From contig CM048553.1 in the NCBI GenBank assembly GCA_026413225.1, forward strand, positions 136,678,190-136,742,189: 64,000 nucleotides of DNA, given 5' to 3'. Positions within the stretch are counted from its first letter, which is position 1; every line of letters starts with the position of its first letter. This DNA comes from Otis tarda (lineage: Eukaryota; Chordata; Aves; Otidiformes; Otididae). This document shows, one piece after another, positions 50,870-63,300 of this stretch. The notes beneath the pieces are model-generated. The model was not told the DNA's origin. It saw only the letters and a list, made by a program, of their open reading frames with translations, and ran no database searches. The position numbers and the translations under genes are program-made.

Positions 50870-51075
50870 TTTTGTCTAGACTAAACAGCCCCAGTCCCTT
50901 CAGTCCCTTCTCAGAGGTGGAGTTTGTTAGATCTCAGCATATCGCTGGTACTCTGTAGTGGACTCTCAGTTGACATGGTTCAGAGCTGGACACCGAGCTC
51001 TAGCAGACATCTAACAGTGCTGGACAGAGCAGGATTGAATCTATTTAATGTGCTTTGAGTCCTACCTCATTGCTT
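50870..51075 (-). mobile_element. Old CR1 LINE fragment
   Basis: 'gactaaacagccccagtccc' near 50879 and 'cagagctggacaccgagctc' near 50982 correspond to CR1 minus-strand phrases 'gctgaacagccccaactctc' and 'cagagctggacacagtactc'. Strongly diverged, with an expanded middle. The right limit is vague. Confidence 0.65.
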
Positions 51076-53350
51076 TGCCGTCTTGATAGCAACATGGTTC
51101 TGTTAATGGGTGGTCAGTCTGTTCTGTGAGAGACTAGATTTGCAATGATACTTAGAATCTTTTCCTGAATATAATTTACTTGCTTTATTGTTCTCATTCC
51201 TGATATTATCATTGATTTTTCTTAAGAGTAGTATTTGGACCTTGTTTTCTCTCAATTGAATTACATTTTTTTTCTAAGTCATTTTTCTGCCTGTTGGGTT
51301 ATTCTGACTTTTAGTTATGCAGCATTCTTACGTATGTCTCAGATCGGAGTCAAGGGCAGATTTCATAAAAATTCTTCCCATTCTGTTTTCCAAGATACAG
51401 CAAGGACAGGTGTCTCTGTATCCCTGCTTAGCAAGCTTTTTTTCTTCTATAGAGAGTACATTCTGTGGTGTCACAGACCCCAGTCTCTTGAAAGGAAAGA
51501 TAAACAAGAAGTATATGTTTCAGCTCAAAATTGTTACATTTCTTACCATCAATCTGTGATGCACTTTTCCAGTCTAAAAATGCTGTCACTTAAACACAAA
51601 ATGTGCACTCCATATTTTTATCAAGTTCAATGTGCCTTTGTAACTTGCACACACTTCTCATCTCAGTCAGGACTATTAGGGAAAAAAAAATAAGCTCATT
51701 TTTTCTTAGATTACCATCAGGGTATTCTGTTGTGTAGGTAAGTTTTAAATATTCTCAAAGCTTTCAAGTTTTAGATCTACTGGAAATGGGCCTCTACTTT
51801 TCATATTGTAATAATATTAATAAAATATTAGTAGCTTTTTGAAAATACACATGTAAATATGTGAATGAAACCAAATTTCCACAGAATGAGGGTTTTTTTT
51901 TCTGAATGTACATAGATACATCAATATATTGTGGTTTAGAATCTTAAACTTCAGTTTTAGTGGTAAATCTAACTCTTCCTTTATTGTAAGAATTTCACTT
52001 TTTGCTATGTTTTAATTAGATTCTTTGTCATGAAAATGTAACAATAATGAACTGCATAGTTTTTACATTGCTCTTAAATTCACCACCCTACACATATATT
52101 TTCATTTTTAATTTTTTAGAAGGCAGTCATTATCCTATTAATATTACATTAAACATGCGTATTTTACAAGCTTTTAGAAAGACATTACTGTTCACTGTAC
52201 TTGGGCAATGGACTCCAGGGGCACACGCAGCAAATGAGCATGTCTTCAATATGGTTTTGTTGTTCTCAACCGCAAGCCTACTTTCAAGGAAATAGTGCTA
52301 GAACTCATTCAGGGTTGCTAAAAAGCCTTTTTTTTTTCTCCTCTAAAGAAACACAAATTTGTGGTTCACAAAAGAGATCAGTATTCATGTTGTCCAGAGA
52401 AGAATATAATGCTTTCACAAAACAAAATCATATCCCTGTAGAAAGCCAGAGGACAGTCAAAAGGGTTGGACATCCCCTATAGCCATGCTACTGAAAGAAA
52501 GCAAGTGGGAAGGATTTTTTTCTGCTCCAATGAGGCCAATCCCATCTCAGGCATTCGGCTAGCACTCATGGTGGCTGTGTTGGGTCACCACAGCCAGCTG
52601 AATGTGGTCAAGGAGAACAACGGGTAGCACAGGATTTATGTAAACTGTTATCAGTCATGCCTTTATCAAAATGGTCAGTTGTTAAAAGCATCTTAGTGTT
52701 AGACACACACACACACAGGCACACTGGAGCCCTAACCAGCCTTAGATATCACTTGCAGTGTTGGCATCCACTGTTTAGTTTTCTAAGAACATTTGAGGCT
52801 AGAAAAAACATGACTAAGCAACAGAATATTTAGCAAGTGAATGTTTCCCTTTTAATCTTTTTTCTTCTCTTATTTCTTTCTGACCTCTTGATGCTATAGG
52901 CCCTTTCCCAACACACTGAAATAAATAATGAGACACATCTTGGGGTCAGCTATGAAAGCACTCCAAGTTTAAGCATCCTCTATTCTGCTCCAGCTAAACA
53001 AAATGTGACTGAGCAAAATAACCTGTAGATTTAGTGGCTGGAAGTGGCTTATATTGAAGGCTGCAATCTTTAAATAATAGCTTGTGAGATTTTGCAACCA
53101 TTATATCTCAACAACAGATTTGATGTAGAGTTAAGTTTGCTGGTAGTTTAGCTTATTTTTAGATGCAGACATTATTTGCTTGGATACTTTGAAATCAGTC
53201 ACTGTGATAACTAGCCCAGCTGAGATAGCATCGTCATCACAGAGAAATATACTTCTGAACCAAACCACAGCACTCAGACATTTTTTGCAGAATGAGCTGT
53301 GTAGCAACGGTGTAGGCAAACTCCATCTCAAATAATGATACAAAGCCATA
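51076..53350. other. Unannotated stretch
   Basis: The longest open frame, 51235-51693 (152 codons, plus), has no recognisable domain and is rich in F, S and Y as expected of AT-rich chance translation. A short (CA)n lies at about 52703-52717. Nothing else is recognised. Confidence 0.5.
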
Positions 53351-53643
53351 ATCATAGAATCATAGAATGGTTAGGGTTGGAAGGGACCTTCAAAGGTCAT
53401 CTAGTCCAACCCCCCTGCAAGGAGCAGGGACATCCCCAACTAGATCAGGTTGCTCAGAGCCTCATCCAGCCTGGCCCTGAAAGTTCCCAGGGATGGGGCT
53501 TCCACCACCTCTCTGGGCAACCTGTTCCAGTGTTCTACAACTCGCATTGTAAAAAATTTTTTCCTAATATCCAATCTGAATCTACCTTCTTCTATTTTAA
53601 AACCATTACTCCTTGTCCTATCGCAACAGGCCCTTCTGAACAG
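53351..53643 (-). mobile_element. CR1 LINE, 3' part (left half of a split copy)
   Basis: The complement of CR1 octamers begins at 53351, followed by the 3' UTR and the end of ORF2 to 'ggcccttctgaacag'. It stops where an LTR of family B begins. A matching piece from further 5' in CR1 resumes at 56881 in the same orientation, so these are probably one insertion split by the LTR, with some 180 bp of CR1 lost between. Confidence 0.9.
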
Positions 53644-53660
53644 CCTACTGAAACAGCCAG

Positions 53661-54455
53661 TGCTGGTTTTGTGTAGCAGGGGGCATGGGATGGGACTACA
53701 CTGGCAGTTCCTGTGAGAAGCTGCTAGAAGTTTCCTCTTTGTCTGGTGGACCCAGTCAGGTCTAGGACAGATCCACCGCTGGCCAGGGCCAAGCCAACTG
53801 GTTACACTGATAACACTTTTGTGATAATATATTTAAGAAGGGGAAAAACTAAAAAAAAAAGAGTGGAGAAGCAGAAACATGGGAAGAGAGGGGGAGGCAT
53901 GAGCACTGTGGGCCTTGCTGCCCTCACCCTCTGGCTTCCCACCAGGTGGCCGACTGGGCCCGACTCGACCCAGCCCAGCTGCAAGAAATGGAAACGAGAT
54001 GAGATGTGAAGAGAACCTGAGAGGCATCTGCCTGAGTTGACTGTGAAGAATTTCTTGTGAGAGGAACGGCTGCAGACGCCAAGGTCGGTGAAGAAGCAGA
54101 GAAAGCAGTAATGCTGATCCTGGCCAAGATTCCCCTGCAGCCCATGGTGCAGCCCATGGTGAGCCAGGCTGTCCCCCTGCAGCCCATGGAGGTCCACAGA
54201 GGAGCAGAGATCCACCTGCAGCCTGTGGAAGACCCTACGCTGGAGCAGATGGATGCCTGAAGGAGGCTGTAGCCTATGGAGGGTTTGCGCCGGGGCAGAC
54301 AGTTCCTGAGGGACTGCACCTCATGGAAAATGACCCACACTGGAGCAACTCATGAAGGACTGTAGCCCATGATGGGGACCCCATGCTGGAGCAGGGGAAG
54401 AATGTGAGGAGTTCTACCCTCAAGGAGGAAGGAGCAGTGGAAAGTGACGTGTGAT
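53661..54455 (+). mobile_element. LTR family B, left part
   Basis: Begins 'tgctggttttgtgtagcagg' and is homologous along its length to the LTR at 59267. Shared phrases include 'tatttaagaaggggaaaa' (a TATA-like box at 53830), 'ctgcagcccatgg' repeats near 54137-54190 and 'tgaggagttct' near 54405. It is interrupted at about 54455 by a young CR1 and resumes at 56779. No retroviral genes adjoin it. Confidence 0.85.
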
Positions 54456-56675
54456 GACCTTGTGCTCACCAACAGGGAGGGGCTGGTGGGGGACGTGAAA
54501 CTGATGGACAGCCTTGGCTGCAGTGACCATGACGCGGTGGAATTCAAAATCCACGGGGCGGCGAGGAAACTGCACAGTAAGCTCTCTGCCCTAGATTTCA
54601 GGAAGGCGGACTTCTGCCTCTTCAGGAACCTCATGGGCAAAGTGCCATGGGAGGTGGCCCTGGAGGGAAGAGGGGCCCAGGAAAGTTGGTCCATATTTAA
54701 GGAACACCTCCTCCAAGCTCAGCAGAGGTGCATCCCGATGAAGAAGAAGTCGGGCAAAAAGGCCAGGAGGCCAGCGTGGATGAGCAAGGAGCTCCTGGAC
54801 CAACTGAAAGTAAAGAAGGAAGCCTATAGAGGGTGGAAGCGGGGACAGGTAGCCTGGGAGGACTACCAAGTGGCTGTGCGAGCGGCCAGGGATAGGGTGA
54901 GGAAGGCTAAAGCCCTGATGGAATCGAATCTGGCCAGGGATATAAAAAGTAACAAGAAAAGCTTTTACAGGTATGTAGGGGACAAAAGAAAGTCCAAGGA
55001 GAATGTAGGCCCCCTCCGGAAGGTAACGGGTGTCATGGTTACCCGGGATGTGGAGAAGGCTGAGGTACTCAACGACTTTTTTGCCTCAGTCTTCATTGAT
55101 AAGGGCTCTTGTCTCCCCACCCAAGCTGTGGAAGGCACAGGCAGGGACTGTGAGGATGAAGAACCGCCCACGGTGCTCGAAGAGCAGGTTCAGGACCATC
55201 TAAGGAACTTGAAGGTGCACAAGTCCATGGGGCCTGACGAGATCCATCCGCGCGTCCTGAGTGAACTGGCGGATGAAGTTGCCAAGCCACTGGCCATCAT
55301 ATTTGAGAAATCGTGGCGGTCTGGTGAGGTCCCCGATGACTGGAAGAGAGGGAACATAACCCCCATTTTTAAAAAGGGGAGTAAGGAAGACCCGGGCAAC
55401 TACAGGCCGGTCAGCCTCACCTCCGTGCCTGGCAAGGTCATGGAGCAGATTCTCCTGGAAACCATGCTAAGGCACATGGAGAGCAAGGAGGTGGTTGGTG
55501 ACAGCCAACATGGCTTCACCAAGGGCAGATCGTGCCTGACCAATTTGGTGGCCTTTTATGACGGGGTAACAGCATCGGTGGACAAGGGACGGGCAACGGA
55601 TATCGTCTACCTGGACTTGTGCAAAGCTTTTGACACTGTCCCGCATGACATCCTTCTCTCTAAATTAGAGAGGCATGGGTTCGATGGATGGACCACTCGG
55701 TGGATAAGGAGTTGGCTGGATGGCCGCACTCAGAGAGTGGTGGTCAACGGCTCAATGTCCAAGTGGAGACCGGTCACCAGTGGCGTCCCTCAGGGGTCCG
55801 TGTTGGGCCCGGCCCTGTTCAACATCTTTGTCGGCGACATGGACAGTGGGATAGAGTGCACCCTCAGCAAGTTCGCCGATGACACCAAGTTGTGTGGTGC
55901 CGTCGACTCGCTGGAAGGGAGGGATGCCATCCAGAGGGACCTTGACAGGCTGGAGAGGTGGGCCCGTGCCAACCTCATGAAGTTCAACCAGGCCAAGTGC
56001 AAGGTCCTGCACCTGGGTCGTGGCAATCCCAGGCACAAATACAGGCTGGGCGGAGAATGGATTGAGAGCAGCCCTGAGGAGAAAGACTTGGGAGTGCTGG
56101 TAGACGAGAGGCTCAACATGAGCGGGCAATGCGCCCTTGCGGCCCAGAAGGCCAACCGCATCCTGGGCTGCATCAAGAGGAGCGTGGCCAGCAGGTCGAG
56201 GGAGGTGATTCTGCCCCTCTACTCTGCCCTGGTGAGACCCCACCTGGAGTACTGCGTCCAGTTCTGGAGCCCCCAACACAAGAAGGACATGGACCAGTTG
56301 GAAAGGGTCCAGAGGAGGGCCACCAAGATGATCAGAGGGCTGGAGCACCTCTCCTATGAGGACAGGCTGAGAGAGTTGGGGCTGTTCAGCCTGGAGAAGA
56401 GGAGGCTCCGGGGAGACCTGATAGCGGTCTTCCAATACCTCAAGGGGGCCTACAAGAAAGATGGGGAGAAACTGTTCAGTAGGGCCTGTTGTGATAGGAC
56501 AAGGGGTAATGGGTTTAAATTAGAAGGAGGTAGGTTTAGATTAGATATTAGAAAAAAATTTTTTACAATGAGAGTTGTAGAGCACTGGAACAGGTTGCCC
56601 AGAGAGGTGGTGGATGCCCCATCCCTGGAAGTGTTCAAGGCCAGGCTGGATGACGCTCTGAGCAACCTGATCTAG
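54444..56675 (+). pseudogene. CR1 ORF2 (reverse transcriptase), 5'-truncated open frame
   Basis: A 743-codon frame coding most of the CR1 LINE polyprotein, the enzyme that nicks DNA and copies CR1 RNA at the target. The first four codons (GTG start) are LTR sequence. Residues about 5-37 are the last bit of the apurinic-type endonuclease, with its SDHD motif at 27-30. The reverse transcriptase occupies about 260-530: NYRP at 319, KAFDTV with catalytic D397, [10 protein letters not shown] from 447, and the FADD box at 477-480. The C-terminal CR1 region follows to 743. Full CR1 ORF2 is about 1,000 residues, so most of the endonuclease is lacking through ordinary 5' truncation. No stops interrupt the rest, showing recent insertion. 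Autonomous movement is not expected. Confidence 0.95.
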
Positions 56676-56778
56676 TCGGGGATGTCCCTGCTCTTGCAGG
56701 GGGGTTGGACTAGATGACCTTTGAAGGTCCCTTCCAACTCTAACCATTCTATGATTCTATGATTCTATGATTCTATGA
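54456..56778 (+). mobile_element. Young CR1 LINE copy, 2.3 kb, inserted in LTR family B
   Basis: Runs from within the endonuclease coding part to a perfect tail of four ATTCTATG octamers (56746-56777). The 3' UTR has the standard 'ggttggactagatgaccttt' phrase. Left of it is 'aagtgacgtgtgatga' and right of it 'aaatgaccgcaatccc', which are adjacent in intact members of LTR family B as I recall them. No target duplication longer than a few bases is seen. It is nearly identical to the copy at 12889-13572. Confidence 0.96.
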
Positions 56779-56880
56779 AATGACCGCAATCCCCATTCCC
56801 TGTTCCCCCCTGTGCCGCTCGGGGAGGAGAAGGAGGTAGAGATAATCGAAGTGAAGGTAAGCCTGGAAAGAGGGGAGGGG
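56779..56880 (+). mobile_element. LTR family B, right part
   Basis: 'aaatgaccgcaatccccatt', 'gtgccgctcggggaggag' and 'agcctggaaagaggggaggg' continue the LTR interrupted by CR1. The counterpart in the second LTR is 'gttaagctcaggaagagg' near 60051. The LTR stops at 56880, short of its usual 3' end, where minus-strand CR1 resumes. Confidence 0.75.
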
Positions 56881-56952
56881 TCCAACTAGTCCATGTCCTT
56901 CCTATGCTGGGGGATCCAGAGCTGAACACAGTACTCCAGGTGGGGTCTCATG
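56881..56952 (-). mobile_element. CR1 LINE, right half of the split copy
   Basis: 'tccatgtccttcctatgctg' and 'gtactccaggtggggtctca' are minus-strand CR1 sequence from the ORF2 C-terminal region. By position in CR1 it continues the fragment at 53351-53643 after a gap. It fades out after 56952. Confidence 0.85.
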
Positions 56953-58241
56953 ACAGTGAGACTGGACTGCCTCAGTATCCTTGCTTTTGAGACAGATCTG
57001 CCAGAAAAGTGCTGCACTGAGATAAAAAGATGGTACTTCCAGTTTGTCCATTTCCAAATCATCCGCTGGTAGCTACAGGTTAGTAAAGCTGGTGAGCTAT
57101 CTGTATTCAGGTTAGAGATGTGGAGATCTTTATGTCCCTTTTCTCTCTTCATTAATCTGTTGTTTTTCAGAAAGACCTCTATAGAGACTACTTCAAGGAC
57201 AGGATCCAGAGGTTTCTGACTCCATAGCTCAGAGCAAACCAGCCTGTCCAGATTATCCCAGGGCCGGGATGCCAGACTCCCAGCATGGATGGTATGGGTG
57301 CACTTAGCCATGCCAGAGGTTTCAGTTGATCTGTCATGGAGCCAGGTTTAACGCAGCCACAAACTGCATGATTTCAGACTACTGCTTAGTGACATCACTC
57401 TTTTTGTCAAGTTTAACTCTACGAATAGCAGAAATGGACAACTGACAGGAATTTCAATTTCAGCAGATACCTATCAATAGTAATTTCTGAATCAGTGTAT
57501 TGGCATTTTCGGAATTTCTAAATTTCTGGCTACCATGGAATTTAGGAAAGTCTTTTGTCTAGATTGTTTGTTTGTCCTGTCTATTCAGCTTAGACCAGAA
57601 CAAATTGTACAAATAAATGCAACAGAATTTTGCCTACTTCTAGCATCAGCTCCTTCAGCTTCATCTGAAGCATAGACTTATACAGTTTCTCAAAACTATA
57701 AACAGGATTAACTGCTCAATTTGGATGCATTTTTAAGCCTATACAACATTCTAAATGCCATGGTACTCGGGAAGTGACAGTCACTGTTTTGAAGCATTTT
57801 AAACAGACATATATTAGAAGGTTGTGTCACTTCAAATGACAAGTGACAGTGCAATTAAAACTACAGTCTTAAAATAACTTTCCTTGTATTTAAAGAAATA
57901 AAAAATCTGTTCCCTCCAATCTGAGAAAAAAGAATAGTTTCTGCACCTGTATACTCACTGTTTTAAAATAATGAAAGTTAGCAATTGCAACTTCTGGAAT
58001 AGTGAAAGGATTACTCTACATATAGGTTAACTGTACTCACTTGAAAGACTATGAGATAGTTATACATTCTGAAAATAACAAATCTGATCCAGCATATGGA
58101 ATGACTTGTCTGGGCTGAAGGAAATACATATAAACATGCTATTATTTTATTTTCTATTAAAAACACAATGAATCTCTAAAATCAGGTTGCATTTACTAAA
58201 AACAAACCAAAATTAGTAGCTTTGTTGTAATGCATAACTTT
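56953..58241. other. Unannotated stretch
   Basis: AT-rich unique DNA between two repeat clusters. No gene recognised. It separates the two LTR family B copies and is not retroviral, so these are not the two ends of one provirus. Confidence 0.5.
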
Positions 58242-59266
58242 TCATAGAATCATAGAACAGTTTGGGTTGGAAGGGACCTTTAAAGGTCCCCTGCAAGGAG
58301 CAGGGACATCTCCAACTCGATCAGGTTGCTCAGAGCACCATCCAGCCTGAATGTTTCCAGGAATGAGGCACACCCTCAATGTGAAATATTTTTTCCTTAT
58401 ATCCAATATGAATCTACCTCCCTCTATTTTAAAACCATTACCCCTCGTTCTGTCACAACAGGCCCTACTAAACAGTCTCTCCCCGTCTTTCCTGTAGGCC
58501 CCCTTGAGGTACTGGAAGGCTGCTATAAGGTCTCCCTGGAGCCTGCTCTTCTCCAGGCTGAACAGCCCCAACTCTCTCAGCCTGTCCTCATAGGAGAGGT
58601 GCTCCAGCCCTCTGATCATCTTGGTGGCCTCCTCTGAACTCACTCCAACAGGTCCATGTCTTTCCTGTGCTGAGGGCTTCAGAACTGGATGCAGTACTCT
58701 AGGTGGGGTCTCATGAGAGCAGAGTAGAGGGGGAGAATAACCTTCCTCAACCTGCTGGCCACGCTTCTTTTGATGCAGCCCAGGATGCGGTTGGCATTCT
58801 GGGCTGTGAGCTCACATCCAGCCTTTCATCCACCAGTACCCCCAAGTCCTGCTCAGCAGGGCTGATCTCAACCCTTCAGCTCCCAGTTTGTATTGATACC
58901 AGTGGTTTCCACAACCCATATACAGGACCTTGCACTTGCCCTGGTTGCGTGTCATGAGGTTCTCATGGGCACACTTCTCCAGCCTGTCACGGTCCCTCTG
59001 GATGGCATCCCTTCCCTCCAGTGTATCGACCGTACCACACAGCTTGGCGTCATCAGCAAACTTGCCGAGGGTGCACTCTATCCCACTATTCATGTTGCCA
59101 ACAAAGATGTTTAACGGGGCTGGCCCCAATACCGACCCCTGAGGAATGCCACTTGTCACCAATCTCCACTTGGACTTTGAGCCGTTGACCACAACTCTCT
59201 GAGTGTGGCCATGCAGCCAATTCCTCATCCACCAAGTGGTCCTTCCATCAAACCCATGTCTCTCCA
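58242..59266 (-). mobile_element. CR1 LINE, 5'-truncated, 1 kb
   Basis: The complement of octamers starts at 58242, followed by the 3' UTR and the ORF2 C-terminal half. Minus-strand frames at 58242-58643 and 58812-59267 carry '[20 protein letters not shown]' and 'CTLGKFADDAKLCGTVDTLE' (the FADD catalytic box). Frames are broken between and within these parts. The copy stops at 59266 exactly where LTR family B begins. Confidence 0.95.
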
Positions 59267-60300
59267 TGTTCTGGTTTTGTTTAGTGAGAGGGGCCTAAGG
59301 TGGTAGCTTCTGTAGGAAACTGCTAGAAGTCGCTCTTCTTTAGTGGACTTGTCTGGGCCTAGGGCGGATCTGCTGCTGGCCAAGGCCAAGCTAATTAGTA
59401 GCAGAATGTCCCATGATAACGCCTCTGCAATAACGTATTTAAGAAGGGGAAAACAGGAAAAAAATGGAGAAGATGTGAAGCAGCTGGGCAGGGGCAGAGA
59501 GGAGGAGGCGCGAGCCTTGTGGGCCTTGCAGGCCTCACCCTCTGGCCTCCCGCCGGGCAGCTGACTGGGCCCAACTCGGCCCAGCCTGGCTGCAAGAAGT
59601 GAAGAGGAGATGAGACGTGAATAAGATGTAAAAAGGATCCTGAGAGGCTTCTGGCCAGCCTGTTGTGAGGAATGGCTGCAGATGCCAAGGTCAGTGAAGA
59701 AGGAGGGGCAGGAGTAATGTGGCTCCTGGCCAAGATTCCTCTGCAGCCTGTGGTGACGACCATGGTGGAGAAGGTTGTCCCCCTGCAGCCCATGGAGGTC
59801 CACAGAGGGGCAGAGATTCACCTGCGGCCCCTGGAGGACCCCACACTGGAGCAGGTGGAGGCCTGAAGGAGGCTGTGGCCTGTGGAGGGCCCCCTGGGAC
59901 AGCTGTTCTAGAGGGACTGCACCCCGTGGAAGAGATGACCCACGCCAGAGCAGTTTCACGAAGGACTGTGGCCCGTGGGAGGGACCCCACAATGGAGCAG
60001 AGGAGGAATGCGAGGAGTTCTTCCCCTGACGAGATAATAGTAGGGATAATGTTAAGCTCAGGAAGAGGGAGGGGTGGGGGGAGGTTATCTTGTTCCCTGT
60101 CTCATTCTCCTGCTAGTTTTAGAAATAAATGAATAGTTTTCCCCAAGTCAAGTCTGTTTTGCCTGTGACAGTAACTTTAAGGATTTCTCCCCGTCCTTAT
60201 CTCAAACCTCAAGCCGTTTTCCTTATATCATTGCCCCCTATTCTCTCGGAGGGTGGGGGGAGCAAGAGAGAGACTGCATAGTCTGGTCCCAATCGGGGCT
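59267..60300 (+). mobile_element. LTR family B, second copy (solo)
   Basis: Begins 'tgttctggttttgtttagtg'. It carries TATTTAAG at 59436, a GC-rich body with 'ctgcagcccatggaggtcca', an AATAAA signal at 60124-60129 and the phrase 'gtctgttttgcctgtgaca' typical of the R-U5 part of this avian LTR group. The end is judged at about 60300, after 'ccccgtccttatctcaaacc' and a G-rich stretch. The 3' edge and target duplication could not be fixed. No internal retroviral genes adjoin, so it appears to be solo. Confidence 0.78.
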
Positions 60301-63300
60301 AATCTAATCTAGTACTTCTACTCAATTGAGGTATTCTCCTGGAATTTAGACAATTTGACTTTCTGGTGTTAGACCACTGGTGGACTGGTATGATGTTTAT
60401 CACATTGATGAGTATACATGCACTGTTTTTGTTGCCTCAACTTCTATACAGTGCATCTACTTCTATTTTTCAGCTTTTATGCAATAGCTTACATAAAATA
60501 TTTCGGAGCAGGGACTATTTTCTGCTGTGGCTTTAGTAGTGGTCCCTAATACACTTGAGGCCGTACTCAGACTGTCTTTTATAGAAAATCTATTGCTCAA
60601 ATTGTCCCTATCCCTGTCCAAAGTCTGTAAAGCTTGAACACTAGGCAGTCTAATTTGTTTAGCATTCTCCTGAACCTAAAAGCCAGCACAATTGCAGATG
60701 AGCTTAATAGAACCGTTTACAAAGGAATTTAATGAAGAATAACCTAAGAGAACGGTACAAGTTTATAATTGCATCTGGAGACAATAATAACAGTAGAAAA
60801 TGCAAAAGCCCTTCTTTATGTAGTGTAAACTCTGTAGAATACTTTTTATTTCTAAAGGAATGCATACGTTTTATTGTTGCTGGTTAGTATAGAATGAGAT
60901 AGTTGTACTAATTTATAAATAATTTATCTATTACTTAAGGACTGAAAAGCAAGTAAAAGAGGATATATTCACTTTTGAGGATTTAGAGAATCAATACATC
61001 TTTTTTCTCTCTTTTTTTTTTCTCATTGTCTTATGGGGAAAAATTAGTGCCATAAAATAATAAGCTGAAGGGGATAAAGATAAGATTCATTACAGCCCCA
61101 AAATTAGTGGGGTCTCAAATTGCATGAAAGGAAATACAAAAACACACAAAGGAATTAGGCATGGTATTTTCTGATACTTTGAGCTGTGTGGAGGTTTTGC
61201 TAAGTAGGCTCTATTCAGATGAGTTATGCTGACAGTCATTGGTCAAAAGACTCAGGAACAGTACTTTTATGATCCTAAACGTCTTATGCAGTATAGTTCA
61301 TGGCAGAAGTACTGGACTAGAGCTACACCCAAATAAATCATGTGAGAATCTAGTGCAATCTGAGGAAGTTAGGACTCCCAAGTATATTCCACCTCAGGCA
61401 TTTCTGTAAACCAAGAAAGCTGTAGACATGAAAAAAAATGTTGTCACCATTCTGAAAAGCAAGCACAAGTCCTCAGTCCACTTTTATGTATCCTAGGAGG
61501 AATTCTGGAGCAGAATATGAAATCAGCCTGAATTTAAAAAATCAGCTCAGACTGATCCAGTGTAATGTCAACAAAGGTACCCTTAGCTGAAACAATCAAT
61601 CTATTTTCCTATTACTGTCTCACACTGCTGCTTATTTCCTAGAATTTTACTGTTCTGATGTTGCCTTGGGGATTTTTGTTCACTTTATGTTTGAGCTGTG
61701 GCAAGTGCTGAGACATAGTGCCCAAAAATCCTGCCAGTTGAAATGGAAGAGATTTTAGTGTATATCCATTGAAAGATCTTTAAGATTCCTGGCTAGTGGG
61801 TGTGCACCAAAACACAAGTACTAATACTAACTCCATCCAAGAGACTCAAGTACATGCAAATCAATCCCATAGTGTGAAGAGAGTTACTGTGTGCTATAAT
61901 GAACGGTTTCTTAGAAAGAGTACGAACATGGACAGATAAGAAATGAGTAATCAGTATTTAGCCCAAACAGAAAAGCGGTACAATGATGAAAGAGTAGGTT
62001 CTAAATATCAAACCAGCAGTCAGATGAAAAGGTTGAAACATTTTGATGGGGAAAACGTGATTCAAAAAGAAATACATGTGTTTGTCTAGGAGATACATAC
62101 TAGCCAAAACTGAATTTCACATTTGTTGTCAAAGCATAATCATCTGCCAACCTAAACTGGTCAGTCTCGTCTATCACTGGTTTTAGTAGGCTCATTTTGG
62201 ACAATAATGTTTCAAGTGATGTTGGCATTTGGAGACTCAATTATAGTAGCTGAAGTGCAGCACAAGTATAATCCATGAAGTGTCCTGCAGTCTTGACCCC
62301 CAGTTATGTTAACTCTCTCTCTGCTAACGCTACCAGGGTTTTTCTTTTTCAAGTGGAAACAGACTGCAGGAGATAGACCACGATACCTGGATCTTGTCAC
62401 AGCATGCTTTCAGGAAATGTCTTCAGCCCTGCATATAAAACATGTCCAATGGATACTGGAGAATGAACATTATGAAGCTGGTCTATATCATGTGTACAGA
62501 TCTTTCAAATGGTGGGCACTTTAAGTGTAATGCAGAGTTCCTTAGACTTTTTTGGTCTTTCTTAGTTAATGTAATGTTTGTCGTATCTCAAGACTCAAAG
62601 TTGTATTATCCCAAGGCAGTTTAGGGAAATGTAGCCGTGTTATTTCAGTATCACTGTTCCTGGTCAGACGGGAACTGTCTCTGCTAACTGTGATGCAACT
62701 CTACCCTCATGTTGCAATTTTTAGCTTTCCTCTGCACCATGCTTCATCTCAGATCATGGGCTGTAATAGCATTTCACCTTGTTAGTTTGTAGGGAAAACA
62801 AAGATACTGCCTAGGTGTTCTATAGCTAGGCAGACCAGCAAGGACAGAGCAGAGGCCCAGTACACTTGGCAGCAGGTCCAGTTTCTCTGTAACCTTCCCG
62901 GAGAGAAGATACATGAGATGCTTTGTCGGACGGGAGTTCATATTCTTCTCCCCATTCCCCACTTGGCTGGCAAGTGTGAAGTTCCCAGACTCATTTCTGT
63001 GTACTGCCTATGAGTACATATATGCATGGCTTGTTGCTCAGTCATTAGACGCAGTATGCATAACTTACACACACTAAAAAGAGCAAGTATGGGCCCATGC
63101 TGGGAATGCAAAAGGAAGGAATGTCCCTGACTTAAGCCAGTCAGAAGATCAGAAATTTACCTTCAGCAGACCTTTTCTTGGGGGTTCATTGTACACTTCT
63201 TTCCTTTCTTTAGATACCTTAAAGCTAAAAGTAATGTAAATTACATGTTTAATAGCAAAACCAGTTTTCTTTTTTTCACAGCTTGTGCTGTGACATTGAA

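Noticed and set aside
51235-51693. Plus-strand 152-codon open frame
   Set aside because: No motif or family resemblance; residues follow AT-rich base composition; it lies beside an old CR1 remnant.
55752-56435. Minus-strand 227-codon open frame
   Set aside because: Antisense shadow of the CR1 reverse transcriptase frame on the plus strand.
59225-59992. Minus-strand 255-codon open frame and overlapping plus-strand frames in the GC-rich LTR body
   Set aside because: LTR family B is GC-rich and low in stops by composition; no protein domain is seen and the family is not known to code in its LTR.
53661-60300. The two LTR family B copies as the two ends of one provirus
   Set aside because: The sequence between them is CR1 and unique AT-rich DNA without gag, pol or env; the copies are also clearly diverged from each other.
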